Shown one piece after another: positions 24,877 to 33,221 of a DNA stretch of 64,000 nt. The notes below the pieces were generated by a model. It saw only the letters and a list, made by a program, of their open reading frames with translations. It searched no databases and was not told the origin of the DNA. Source of the DNA: Frateuria_A sp035944355 (GTDB taxonomy: Bacteria > Pseudomonadota > Gammaproteobacteria > Xanthomonadales > Rhodanobacteraceae); contig NZ_DASZBH010000008.1 in assembly GCF_035944355.1 (NCBI RefSeq), forward strand, positions 248,001-312,000, in the 5' to 3' direction. The position numbers were made by a program, and so were the translations under genes. The first letter of the stretch is position 1. The number at the start of each line of letters is the position of its first letter.

Positions 24877-26328
24877 GTGAATACGTACGACATCCGCTCC
24901 GCCAAGCGTCCCGATCCCGACCAGCCGATGGTCGACATCGCCGACTACGTGGTCGACTACCGGGTCGATTCCAGCGAGGCATACGACACCGCGCGATACA
25001 TGCTGCTGGATTCGCTGGCCACCGCGATGATGGCGATGAAGTTCCCCGAGTGCGTCAAACACCTGGGCCCGCTGGTGCCGGGCGCCACGCTGCCGGGTGG
25101 TGCGCGCGTGCCCGGCACCAGCCACGAACTGGATCCGGCACAGGCCGCGTTCGCCATCGGCACGCAGATCCGCTGGCTGGACTTCAACGACACCTGGCTG
25201 GCCGCCGAGTGGGGCCACCCGTCGGACAACCTGGGCGCGATCCTCGCGGTGGCCGACTACCTCAGCCGCAAGGCCGAACGCGAAGGCGGCCAGCCGTTCA
25301 CCGTGCGCGACGTGCTCGGCTACGCCATCAAGGCGCACGAGATCCAGGGCTGCTACGCGTTGAAGAACAGCTTCAACCGCGTCGGCCAGGACCACGTGAT
25401 CCTGGTTCGCCTGGCCTCCACCGCGGTGGCCACCGCCATGCTCGGCGGCAGCAAGGAGCAGATCACTACGGCTGTGTCGCACAGCTGGATCGACAACGGC
25501 GCGCTGCGCACCTACCGCCATGCGCCCAACACAGGGCCGCGCAAGAGCTGGGCCGCGGGCGACGCCTGCCGCCGTGCGGTGATCCACGCGATCAACGCGG
25601 TCTACCGCGGCGTGGTGGGCTACCCGTCGGCGCTGAGCGCCAAGACCTGGGGCTACTACGACGTCGCCTTCAAGGGCCACGCGTTCGAGTTCGAGCGGCC
25701 CTTCGGCAGCTACGTGATGGAGAACGTGCTGTTCAAGATCAGCTTTCCCGCCGAGTTCCACGCGCAGACCGCGGTGGAGTGCGCCATGCAGCTGCATGCG
25801 CAGGTCGCCGGCAAGCTCGATCAGGTCGAGAAGATCGTGATCGAGACGCAGGAAGCGGGCGTGCGCATCATCGACAAGACCGGCCCGCTGGCCAATTACG
25901 CCGACCGCGATCATTGCATCCAGTACATGGTCGCCGTGCCGCTGCTCTTCGGCCGCCTGACCGCGGAGGACTACAACGACGACGTCGCCGCCGATCCACG
26001 CATCGATGCGCTGCGCCAGAAGATGGAAGTACGCGAGAACCCGCAGTTCACCAAGGATTATTTCGACCCGGACAAGCGCTACATCGGCAATTCGGTGCAG
26101 GTGTTCTTCAAGGATGGGTCTTCCACCGAAAAGGTCTCGATCGATTACCCGATCGGCCACCGCAAGCGCCGCGCCGAAGGCATCCCGGTGCTGTTGAAGA
26201 AATTCGAGACTGCGCTGCGAGGCCATCTGCCGGCGCAGCGGGTCAAGGCGATCCTGGAAGCGACCGCGGACCCTGCCGCTTTGGACGCCATGCCCATCCA
26301 GCGCTTCCTGGGCTTATTCACGCTATAA
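24877..26328 (+). CDS. prpD: 2-methylcitrate dehydratase (Fe-S-independent)
   Basis: A 483-residue MmgE/PrpD-family enzyme. Key stretches are LDFNDTWLAAEWGHPSDNLGA, YAIKAHEIQGCYALKNSFNR, SHSWIDNGALRTYRHAPNTG and RKSWAAGDACRRAV, as in E. coli PrpD (483 aa). The start is GTG 24877 preceded by GGGAG. PrpD also dehydrates 2-methylcitrate and yields the isomer aconitase can use directly, so its presence beside acnD-prpF gives two parallel routes. The 129-bp gap to prpF contains a 7-bp stem (24752-24758 with 24773-24779). A strong terminator follows. Confidence 0.96.
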   Translation: MNTYDIRSAKRPDPDQPMVDIADYVVDYRVDSSEAYDTARYMLLDSLATAMMAMKFPECVKHLGPLVPGATLPGGARVPGTSHELDPAQAAFAIGTQIRWLDFNDTWLAAEWGHPSDNLGAILAVADYLSRKAEREGGQPFTVRDVLGYAIKAHEIQGCYALKNSFNRVGQDHVILVRLASTAVATAMLGGSKEQITTAVSHSWIDNGALRTYRHAPNTGPRKSWAAGDACRRAVIHAINAVYRGVVGYPSALSAKTWGYYDVAFKGHAFEFERPFGSYVMENVLFKISFPAEFHAQTAVECAMQLHAQVAGKLDQVEKIVIETQEAGVRIIDKTGPLANYADRDHCIQYMVAVPLLFGRLTAEDYNDDVAADPRIDALRQKMEVRENPQFTKDYFDPDKRYIGNSVQVFFKDGSSTEKVSIDYPIGHRKRRAEGIPVLLKKFETALRGHLPAQRVKAILEATADPAALDAMPIQRFLGLFTL

Positions 26329-26388
26329 ACACGAATAAGCACAAACCGCCGCCTGCAATGCAGCCAGGCCGGTGTTTGCAATTGTCGC

Positions 26389-26425
26389 GAGAAAACCCGG
26401 CTACCACGCCGGGTTTTCTCGTTTT
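26389..26425 (+). terminator. Terminator after prpD
   Basis: A perfect 12-bp inverted repeat GAGAAAACCCGG / CCGGGTTTTCTC with an 8-nt loop is followed by GTTTT, about 60 bp after the prpD stop. Confidence 0.85.
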
Positions 26426-26661
26426 CACGTTGTTTCCACGCCGTTCGGGCGGCAATGGAAGACAGGGCTTTGCTGAACAAGGCCTCACCAGGGAACCCGG
26501 ACGCTCGTGAACGACTTAACGGTTTTGCTACACTCTCGCCGCTTGCCCGTAGGGACGAAAGCGAGGGGGCGGCTCAAGCTTCCGAGAGTCAAAGTGAGTT
26601 TGACGCGCGGTCCGTGCGAGGTGAAACGGCTGCGAACACCAATAAATGAAGGAGACACCTG

Positions 26662-27801
26662 ATGAAACGTAAGGGCTTGTATTTTCTTATTGCCTTGGCC
26701 CTGGGCGGCGTAGGTGCCGTTCACGCGCAGGACGCCACTCCTGCTCCGGCCAGCGACACTGCCGCCACCACCAGCACCGGCAATTATGACGGCCGCTGGT
26801 ACATCGCTCCGACGATCGGCGGTTACTACAACGATACCGATCGCAACACCAACAGCCGCCAGTTCTACTATGGCCTGGGTGTCGGCCGTTTCATCGCTCC
26901 GAATGCCTCGATCGACCTGTTCGTCGATCGCACCAAGCGCAAGCGCGACACCGCGGTGGGCGGTGGCAAGTGGTCCAACAACAATGTCGGCGTGGCCGCC
27001 CGTTTCTATGCGGGTGACTGGAATGCCTGGCGTCCGTACCTGCTCGCCGGCGTGATGGGCAGCCATCACCAGAACTCGGCTGATCACGGCTGGGCCCCGG
27101 CGGCCGAGCTGGGCGGCGGCGTGTCCAAGACCATCACCGACAGCTCTGACTTTCGCGTCGAAGCCGGCTACCGCTACGACTGGGACAACAAGAGCCAGCC
27201 GGCCAAGAGCGGCTACGGCGACTGGTTCCTGGGCTTCAGCATCGTCTCGCGCTTCGGCGAGCCGGCTGCTGCCCCGCAGCCTGCCGCGGCGCCGGCGCCG
27301 GCGCCCGCCAACGACTGCTCGAAGCAGTTCCGCAACGGCGTGAACCTCTGCGAGAACAAGTGCCCGAACCTGCCCGAAGGCACCATCGTCGGTCCGGACG
27401 GCTGCCCGCAGAAGGTCGTGATCGACCTGCGTGGCGTGAACTTCAAGTTCGACTATCCGAAGAAGGGCCACGTGGCTGCGAGCGAGATCGGCAAGGCCCT
27501 TGCCGAGCCGAGCTCCGACTCGATCGCCATCCTGGACCAGGCCGTCGACACCCTGCAGCGTTACCCGCAGGTGCACGTGACCGTCGCCGGCTACACCGAC
27601 TCAGTGGGTAAGGATGCCTACAACCAGTCGCTGTCCGAGCGTCGCGCGAAGATCGTGTACGACTACCTGACCTCGCACGGCATCGACGCCAGCCGCCTGG
27701 AAGGCCCCATCGGCCACGGCAAGGCCGACCCGATCGACAGCAACGACACCGACTCGGGCCGCGCGCGCAACCGCCGCACGGAGCTGCAGGTCCAGCAGTA
27801 A
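26662..27801 (+). CDS. OmpA-family outer-membrane protein
   Basis: A 379-residue protein. Signal peptide MKRKGLYFLIALALGGVGAVHAQ; residues 40-205 form an eight-stranded OmpA-like barrel (RWYIAPTIGGYY, RFYAGDWNAWRPYLLAGV, FRVEAGYRYDW, GFSIVSRF); a Pro/Ala hinge follows; then a Cys-containing linker (NDCSKQ, NLCENKCPN, GPDGCP) with two likely disulfides; and last the C-terminal peptidoglycan-binding domain with Asp and Arg ligands in AGYTDSVG and SERRAKIVYDYL. It anchors the outer membrane to the wall. The ribosome site AAGGAG and terminator are strong, as for an abundant protein. Monocistronic. Confidence 0.92.
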   Translation: MKRKGLYFLIALALGGVGAVHAQDATPAPASDTAATTSTGNYDGRWYIAPTIGGYYNDTDRNTNSRQFYYGLGVGRFIAPNASIDLFVDRTKRKRDTAVGGGKWSNNNVGVAARFYAGDWNAWRPYLLAGVMGSHHQNSADHGWAPAAELGGGVSKTITDSSDFRVEAGYRYDWDNKSQPAKSGYGDWFLGFSIVSRFGEPAAAPQPAAAPAPAPANDCSKQFRNGVNLCENKCPNLPEGTIVGPDGCPQKVVIDLRGVNFKFDYPKKGHVAASEIGKALAEPSSDSIAILDQAVDTLQRYPQVHVTVAGYTDSVGKDAYNQSLSERRAKIVYDYLTSHGIDASRLEGPIGHGKADPIDSNDTDSGRARNRRTELQVQQ

Positions 27802-27823
27802 CCGGACCCGCACGAGCAACACC

Positions 27824-27854
27824 AAAAAGCCCGGCTCCGGCCGGGCTTTTTCTT
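27824..27854 (+). terminator. Terminator after the OmpA-family gene
   Basis: An 11-bp stem AAAAAGCCCGG / CCGGGCTTTTT, extended by one C-G pair, with a short loop and a continuing T-rich tail, begins 22 bp after the stop codon. The A run on the other arm could also let it act on the opposite strand. Confidence 0.9.
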
Positions 27855-27940
27855 TGTCGGGATCCAGGCGATTGGCAAGCTTGCGGTGCATCGGTGGTAC
27901 GCGCTTGCCGCAGTTCGGGCGTGGCCGATACGCTTGCCCG

Positions 27941-28693
27941 ATGCCTACGCCGCGCCGCCCCTCATCCGTTCCCGCAGCACGCCACGGCCTGGCACGCGTG
28001 CTGTCCAAGCGGGGCGTGTGCTCGCGCAGCCAGGCCGAGCAGTGGATCCGGGCAGGCCGTGTGGCCCTGGACGGGCGTGTGGTGCGCAATCCCGAACACC
28101 CGGTCACGCAAGGGCAGGGCGGCATCACCGTCGATGGCCAGCCGGTCGGCGAGACCGCGCCGGTGTACCTGATGTTCAACAAGCCACGGGGCCTGGTGGT
28201 CAGCGCGGCCGACGAGCGCGGCCGCGCCACCGTCTATGACGCCCTCGCCGAGGCGGGTATGCCGTGGCTGGGGCCGGTCGGGCGGCTGGACAAGGCCAGC
28301 GAAGGGCTGCTGCTGCTCAGCAATGACACCGTATGGGCGGCGCGCATCACCGACCCGGCCGCGCACCGCGAGAAGACCTATCACGTGCAGGTGGATTGCG
28401 TGCCGGACGCGCGGCTGTTGGCCAGGCTCGGTGAAGGCGTGTCCGATCAGGGCGAATGGCTGGCCGCACGTCGGGTGGCCCTGCTGCGTGCCGGCGAGAA
28501 GAACGCCTGGCTGGAGATCGTGCTGGACGAGGGGCGCAACCGGCACATCCGGCGCCTGCTCGCTGCGAACGGCATCGGCGTACTGAGGCTGGTGCGCGTG
28601 GCCATCGGCGAACTGCGCCTTGGCGACCTCGCCAAGGGCCGATGGCGCCACCTTGCCGCGGACGAGGTCGAGGCGTTGCGCGCTGCGCGCTGA
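27941..28693 (+). CDS. Pseudouridine synthase, RsuA/RluB/E/F family
   Basis: A 250-residue enzyme. An S4 RNA-binding domain (ARVLSKRGVCSRSQAEQWIRAGRVALDG) precedes the catalytic domain, with motif II PVGRLDKASEGLLLLSND holding the catalytic Asp and a C-terminal NRHIRRLLAANG / VLRLVRVAIG motif. It isomerises a uridine in ribosomal RNA; the exact position (RsuA on 16S, RluB/E/F on 23S) cannot be decided here. The ATG at 27941 is chosen for the start of the conserved region. It converges on kbl. Confidence 0.9.
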   Translation: MPTPRRPSSVPAARHGLARVLSKRGVCSRSQAEQWIRAGRVALDGRVVRNPEHPVTQGQGGITVDGQPVGETAPVYLMFNKPRGLVVSAADERGRATVYDALAEAGMPWLGPVGRLDKASEGLLLLSNDTVWAARITDPAAHREKTYHVQVDCVPDARLLARLGEGVSDQGEWLAARRVALLRAGEKNAWLEIVLDEGRNRHIRRLLAANGIGVLRLVRVAIGELRLGDLAKGRWRHLAADEVEALRAAR

Positions 28694-28711
28694 TCCGCAG
28701 GCCCGCCGGAT

Positions 28712-28740
28712 CGGCTCCCTTCCGGAGCGGAAGGGAGCCG
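28712..28740. repeat. Hairpin between convergent genes, probable bidirectional terminator
   Basis: A perfect 12-bp inverted repeat CGGCTCCCTTCC / GGAAGGGAGCCG with a 5-nt loop lies between the pseudouridine synthase stop and the kbl stop. No T tract is present, so it may serve as an RNA 3'-end stabiliser or REP element. Confidence 0.55.
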
Positions 28741-28745
28741 GGAGT

Positions 28746-29939
28746 TCAGATCACGCCAAGCTGCCTGCCGATCTTGGTGAACGCTGCGATCGCCCGGTCC
28801 AGGTGCTCGCGGGTGTGCGCCGCGCTCATTTGCGTGCGGATACGCGCCTGGCCCTGCGGCACCACCGGATAGAAGAATCCGGTGACGTAGATCCCTTCCT
28901 CCAGCAGCGCGGTGGCCATCGCTTGCGCCTTGGGCGCGTCGTAGATCATCACCGGCACGATCGGGTGCACGCCCGGCTTGATGTCGAAGCCGGCGGCGGT
29001 CATCCGTTCGCGGAAGTAGGCCGTGTTCTCCTGCACGCGGGTGCGCAGCTCGCCGGCGGAGACCAGCATGTCGAACACCTTGATCGCCGCGGCCACCACG
29101 TGCGGCGGCAGCGAATTGGAGAAAAGATACGGCCGCGAGCGCTGGCGCAGCAGCTCGATCACCTCCGCCGGCCCCGTGGTGAAGCCGCCCAGGGCGCCGC
29201 CGAGCGCCTTGCCCAGCGTGCCGGTGAAGATGTCGACCTTGTCCATCACCCCATGCACCTCGGCCGAGCCGCGGCCGGTGGCGCCCAGGAAGCCGGTGGC
29301 GTGGCATTCGTCGATGTGCACCATGGCGCCGTACTTTTGGGCCAGCGCGGTGATCTTGTCCAGCGGCGCGATGAAGCCGTCCATCGAGAACGAGCCGTCG
29401 GAGGTGATCAGCTTGGTGCGCGCGCCGGCGGCGTCGGCCGCCTGCAACTGCTTCTCCAGGTCGGCCATGTCGCAGTTGGCGTAGCGGAAGCGCTTGGCCT
29501 TGCACAGGCGGATGCCGTCGATGATCGAGGCATGGTTGAGCGCGTCGGAGATGATCGCGTCCTCCTCGCCCAGCAGCGGTTCGTACAGGCCCCCGTTGGC
29601 ATCGAAGCAGGCGGCGTAAAGAATGGTGTCCTCGGTGCCGAAGAACTCGGCGATCTTCGCCTCCAGCTGCTTGTGCAGGTCCTGCGTGCCGCAGATGAAG
29701 CGGACCGAGGCCATGCCGAACCCGTGCGTGTCCAGCGCCTCCTTGGCAGCCGCGATCACGTCCGGGTGATCGGCCAGGCCGAGGTAGTTGTTGGCGCAGA
29801 AGTTGAGCACCCTGCGGCCGTCCGCCAGCTCGATTTCCGAGGATTGCGGCGAAACGATGATGCGCTCGCCCTTGAACAAGCCCTGGTCGCGGATGGCGTC
29901 CAGTTCGGTGGCGTAACGGTCGCGGGCGGTGTAGGTCAC
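28746..29939 (-). CDS. kbl: 2-amino-3-ketobutyrate CoA ligase (glycine C-acetyltransferase)
   Basis: A 397-residue PLP enzyme converting 2-amino-3-oxobutanoate plus CoA to glycine and acetyl-CoA. The PLP lysine is K244 in TLGKALGG, the same number as in E. coli Kbl; FCANNYLGLADHP, DECHATGFLGATGRG and SDGSFSMDG are further alpha-oxoamine synthase signatures. The start is GTG 29939 (VTYTARDRY) with GGAG 8-11 bp upstream; the longer frame upstream runs through the tdh-kbl repeat and is not coding. It acts immediately after Tdh, encoded upstream. Confidence 0.96.
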   Translation of the reverse strand: MTYTARDRYATELDAIRDQGLFKGERIIVSPQSSEIELADGRRVLNFCANNYLGLADHPDVIAAAKEALDTHGFGMASVRFICGTQDLHKQLEAKIAEFFGTEDTILYAACFDANGGLYEPLLGEEDAIISDALNHASIIDGIRLCKAKRFRYANCDMADLEKQLQAADAAGARTKLITSDGSFSMDGFIAPLDKITALAQKYGAMVHIDECHATGFLGATGRGSAEVHGVMDKVDIFTGTLGKALGGALGGFTTGPAEVIELLRQRSRPYLFSNSLPPHVVAAAIKVFDMLVSAGELRTRVQENTAYFRERMTAAGFDIKPGVHPIVPVMIYDAPKAQAMATALLEEGIYVTGFFYPVVPQGQARIRTQMSAAHTREHLDRAIAAFTKIGRQLGVI

Positions 29940-29990
29940 GGTGGGTCTCCAGTCTCGAAGGCGGCAAGGCGCATGCCGCAAGCCGGCCTT

Positions 29991-30022
29991 GGCGTCATTC
30001 CCGCGAAATTGGGGATGACGCC
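29991..30022. repeat. REP-like palindrome between tdh and kbl
   Basis: GGCGTCATTCCC and GGGGATGACGCC form a 12-bp stem with one G-T wobble around the loop GCGAAATT. The core CGTCATTCCCGCGAA is a familiar dispersed intergenic repeat in Xanthomonadales. It lies between two genes that should share a transcript. Confidence 0.6.
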
Positions 30023-30063
30023 CGGCTAAAAAGGTAGGGGCCGGGGCGAAGGTGATGCCGGAA

Positions 30064-31098
30064 TCAGGTCCAGCAGCAGACCACCTTGCCGCACTGTCCC
30101 GCATCCATCAGGTCGAAGCCCTTCTGGAAATCGTCGATGGCGATCTGGTGGGTCAGCACCTTCTGCAGCGGGAAGCCGGTCAGCACCATCTGGGTCATCT
30201 TGTACCAGGTCTCGTACATGCGCCGGCCGTAGATGCCCTGCAGGGTGAGGCCCTTGAAGATCACCTTGTCCCAGTCGATGCCCGCGCCGCGCGGCATGAT
30301 ACCGAGCATGGCTACCTTGCCGCCGTGGTACATCACCTCGAGCATGTCGTTGAAGGCGCGTGGGTTGCCGCTCATCTCCAGGCCCACGTCGAAGCCTTCC
30401 ATGTGCAGGTCCTTGACCACGTCCTTGAGCGACTGGTTGGACACGTTCACCACCCGGGTGGCGCCCATGTCGGCGGCGAGCTTGAGGCGGTAATCGTTGA
30501 CGTCGGTGACCACCACGTTGCGCGCGCCCACGTGTTTGGCGATGCCCGCGGCGATGACGCCGATCGGGCCGGCGCCGGTGATCAACACGTCCTCGCCGAT
30601 CAGGTCGAACTCCAGCGCGCAGTGCGCCGCGTTGCCATAGGGATCGAAGAATGCGGCCAGCTCGCTGGGGATCTGGTCCGGGATCGGCCACAGATTGGAC
30701 GCCGGCACCGCCACGTACTCGGCGAAGGCGCCGTTGCGGTTGACGCCGATGCCCACGGTGTTGGGGCACAGGTGCTGGCGCCCGGCGCGGCAGTTGCGGC
30801 AATGCCCGCAGACGATGTGGCCCTCCGCGGAAACCCGGTCGCCGACCTTGTAGCCGGTGACGGCGCTGCCCAGTTCGGCGATGCGGCCGACGAATTCGTG
30901 GCCGATGGTCAGGCCGGGCTTGATCGTGCGCTGGGACCACTCGTCCCACTTGTAGATGTGCAGATCGGTGCCGCAGATGGCGGTCTTCTCCACCTTGATC
31001 AGCACCTCGTTGGGGCCGATCTGCGGGACCGGTACCTCTTCCATCCAGATGCCCTGCTCGGGCTTGCGCTTGACCAGGGCCTTCATCGTCTGCTGCAT
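30064..31098 (-). CDS. tdh: L-threonine 3-dehydrogenase
   Basis: A 344-residue zinc alcohol-dehydrogenase-family enzyme oxidising threonine to 2-amino-3-oxobutanoate with NAD+. Catalytic zinc residues are in ICGTDLHIYKWDEW and GHEFVG; structural zinc cysteines are in CGHCRNCRAGRQHLC; the NAD fold has GAGPIGVIAAG. Start at 31098 (MQQTMKALV) or, as in E. coli, at the inner ATG 31086 (MKALVKRK). A perfect -10 TATAAT lies about 47 bp upstream of 31098. It feeds Kbl downstream; together they degrade threonine to glycine and acetyl-CoA. Confidence 0.96.
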   Translation of the reverse strand: MQQTMKALVKRKPEQGIWMEEVPVPQIGPNEVLIKVEKTAICGTDLHIYKWDEWSQRTIKPGLTIGHEFVGRIAELGSAVTGYKVGDRVSAEGHIVCGHCRNCRAGRQHLCPNTVGIGVNRNGAFAEYVAVPASNLWPIPDQIPSELAAFFDPYGNAAHCALEFDLIGEDVLITGAGPIGVIAAGIAKHVGARNVVVTDVNDYRLKLAADMGATRVVNVSNQSLKDVVKDLHMEGFDVGLEMSGNPRAFNDMLEVMYHGGKVAMLGIMPRGAGIDWDKVIFKGLTLQGIYGRRMYETWYKMTQMVLTGFPLQKVLTHQIAIDDFQKGFDLMDAGQCGKVVCCWT

Positions 31099-31144
31099 GG
31101 GTTATCCATCGGCCACGGGCCGGCTGCGGTAGGAGAAACGGCAA

Positions 31145-31150
31145 TTATAT
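31145..31150 (-). promoter_or_regulatory. Candidate -10 box of the tdh-kbl operon
   Basis: The minus strand reads TATAAT, matching the sigma-70 consensus, with a predicted transcript start about 40 nt before the tdh ATG. The -35 region is poor. Confidence 0.5.
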
Positions 31151-31224
31151 GCCCGTGCATCCGGCGGCGGCTTGGGTGCGATGCCGTAAGCCATGGTTCC
31201 AGGCCGCGAGCGTTCACCGGACAC

Positions 31225-31254
31225 AAAAAAGCCGCGCCCCGCGAGGCACGGCTT
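31225..31254 (-). terminator. Terminator after the small membrane protein gene
   Basis: On the minus strand, a 10-bp stem AAGCCGTGCC / GGCGCGGCTT (one T-G wobble) is followed by TTTT, 19 bp after the stop of the 83-residue gene and upstream of the tdh promoter. Confidence 0.8.
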
Positions 31255-31272
31255 GCTTGGTTGCGCGTGGGC

Positions 31273-31524
31273 TCAGGCCAGTGCGCGATAGACGATGGAA
31301 AAAACCAGGCTGATCGCGATGCACACCGCCAGCCAGAAGCCGAAATTGTTCTTGTCCCAGAAGCGTTTGCCGTCGCCCTCCGGCGCTTCCTGCGCAGGAT
31401 GGGTGGGAGCCGGCTGCGACGCCGGGCGCGTACGTGGCGTGGGCTGGGCGGTTTGTGGTCGCAGGCTGATGATGGCCCCTGATCCACCTTCCTGGTCGTG
31501 TTCGGCGTCGATACGATGCGCCAT
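31273..31524 (-). CDS. Small membrane protein, hypothetical
   Basis: An 83-residue protein from ATG 31524 (MAHRIDAEHDQEGGSG). The first 55 residues are hydrophilic, Pro/Thr/Gln-rich and probably disordered (TAQPTPRTRPASQPAP); a single helix GFWLAVCIAISLVFSIVYRAL near the C-terminus should anchor it in the inner membrane with the tail at the cytoplasmic side or in the bilayer. It has its own terminator. It is divergent from miaA and upstream of tdh. I do not recognise the family. Confidence 0.65.
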   Translation of the reverse strand: MAHRIDAEHDQEGGSGAIISLRPQTAQPTPRTRPASQPAPTHPAQEAPEGDGKRFWDKNNFGFWLAVCIAISLVFSIVYRALA

Positions 31525-31692
31525 CGCGTGAATTCTATGTGGTCGCTGTATGTCGATGGTGCGCCTGTGGCGGTGCGCAGGCAAGCCGCCGCCGGAGCTG
31601 GGGGCGAAGTATCCCCCGGAACGTGATCGGGGTCACCCGATTCGAGCCGCCTGCCGCGGCCGCCTCGCGCTCGAGCGCGCGGCCGTGCCGCC

Positions 31693-31698
31693 TACAAT
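31693..31698 (+). promoter_or_regulatory. Candidate -10 box of miaA
   Basis: TACAAT ends 6 bp before the miaA ATG, so transcription would begin at or next to the start codon. No Shine-Dalgarno sequence precedes the ATG, consistent with a leaderless mRNA. Confidence 0.45.
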
Positions 31699-31704
31699 GG
31701 ACCG

Positions 31705-32643
31705 ATGCCTGCCGATGCGCGCCCCCTCGCCGTATTCCTGATGGGCCCGACGGCGTCGGGCAAGACCGCGCTGGCCTGCGCTTTGCGCGAGCGCTTCGCG
31801 CTGGAATTGGTGAGCGTGGACTCGGCCCTGGTCTACCGCGGACTGGACATCGGCGCGGCCAAGCCGGATGCACAAACGCTGGCACGGCATCCGCACGCGC
31901 TGCTCGACCTGCGCGATCCGTCCGAACCCTACTCGGCCGCCGATTTCCGGGCCGATGCGCTCGAGGCGATGGGGCGCATCCGGTCGCAAGGCCGTGTGCC
32001 GCTGCTGGTCGGCGGCACTGGGCTGTATTTCCGCGCGCTGCAGCGCGGCCTCTCGGCGCTGCCCGACGCCGCGCCTGCCATCCGCGCCAGGCTGGCCGCC
32101 GAGGCATCCGCCTGTGGCTGGCCGGCCTTGCATGCCCGGCTGGCGGAGCTCGATCCGGCTGCCGCTGCCCGCATCGGACCCAACGATGCCCAGCGCCTTC
32201 AGCGCGCCCTCGAGGTGATCGAACTGACTGGCCGGCCGTTGTCGGAGCAGCAGACCGGCGGCACCGGCGGGCCGTTCCCATGGCGCGTGCTCAAGCTCGC
32301 GCTGGTGCCGGCCGAGCGGCAGCAACTGCACGCGCGCATCGCGCGGCGCTTCGATGCCATGCTGGCCGCCGGGTTCCTGGACGAAGTGCGCGCGTTGCGC
32401 GGGCGCGGCGACCTGCATCCGGACCTGCCAGCCCTGCGCGCCGTCGGCTACCGCCAGGCCTGGGAGCATCTGGAGGGCGCCACCGGCACGTCGGCGTTCC
32501 GCGACAAGGGCATCTTCGCCACCCGCCAGTTGGCCAAGCGGCAAATCACCTGGCTGCGTGCAGAGATGGACGCGCGCGTGCTGGACCCGGAGCTTCCCGA
32601 TCTGCTCGAGCGCGCGAGCGATGCCCTGGAGCTTTTCCTGTAG
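31705..32643 (+). CDS. miaA: tRNA dimethylallyltransferase
   Basis: A 312-residue enzyme adding the isopentenyl group to A37 of tRNAs reading UNN codons. It has the P-loop GPTASGKTA, the substrate motif SVDSALVYRGLDIGAAKP, the LVGGTGLYFRAL segment and the tRNA-binding RQLAKRQITWLR near the C-terminus; length matches E. coli MiaA (316). It is the first gene of the miaA-hfq-hflX order conserved in gammaproteobacteria. Confidence 0.96.
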   Translation: MPADARPLAVFLMGPTASGKTALACALRERFALELVSVDSALVYRGLDIGAAKPDAQTLARHPHALLDLRDPSEPYSAADFRADALEAMGRIRSQGRVPLLVGGTGLYFRALQRGLSALPDAAPAIRARLAAEASACGWPALHARLAELDPAAAARIGPNDAQRLQRALEVIELTGRPLSEQQTGGTGGPFPWRVLKLALVPAERQQLHARIARRFDAMLAAGFLDEVRALRGRGDLHPDLPALRAVGYRQAWEHLEGATGTSAFRDKGIFATRQLAKRQITWLRAEMDARVLDPELPDLLERASDALELFL

Positions 32644-32783
32644 AGCCCGCCAACTGCGATGTAGGTCCCGGCTCCCGGCTTCCGCCCGCCATTTAAAAGC
32701 GGTTAATATCCCGTCGACTTGGGCCGGTCGCGCTAGCGCGTCTTTTCTCCGGCCCGCGATGGTTCGCGAGGGGGTAAAACAAC

Positions 32784-33053
32784 ATGTCCAAAGGGCAGTC
32801 TTTGCAGGATCCGTTTCTCAATGCGCTTCGCCGCGAGCGCGTTCCGGTCGCCATCTACCTGGTGAACGGCATCAAGCTGCAGGGCACGATCGAATCGTTC
32901 GACCAGTTCGTGGTGCTGCTGCGCAACCAGGTGAGCCAGATGGTCTACAAGCACGCCATCTCCACCGTGGTGCCCAGCCGCAACGTGCGTATGGGCAATG
33001 GCCACGACGCGCACGCCGACGCGCATGCCGAGCACGCCGAGGGCGACGACTGA
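32784..33053 (+). CDS. hfq: RNA chaperone Hfq
   Basis: An 89-residue Sm-like protein forming a hexameric ring that pairs small RNAs with mRNAs. Sm1 (VAIYLVNGIKLQGTIESFD) and Sm2 (YKHAISTVVPSR) are fully conserved, as is the QSLQDPFLNALRRE start. After residue 72 the tail is short and unusual: GNGHDAHADAHAEHAEGDD, with four His and many acids. The upstream GTTAATATC could serve as a -10 region about 75 bp before the ATG. Confidence 0.97.
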   Translation: MSKGQSLQDPFLNALRRERVPVAIYLVNGIKLQGTIESFDQFVVLLRNQVSQMVYKHAISTVVPSRNVRMGNGHDAHADAHAEHAEGDD

Positions 33054-33221
33054 AGGTATACGCACGCCGCGCCGTCGGCGGGCCGCCTGGTCCGCCGGCG
33101 GCCGTCGCCCCGTACCTGGGCGCATGCCTTGCGCACACGCTGATCGGCATACAATGCCGCCTGTTCGCCGCGGGCATCGCGCCGGCGGCCTGAATCGTCC
33201 CTGCCAGGCCATTCCTACCTA

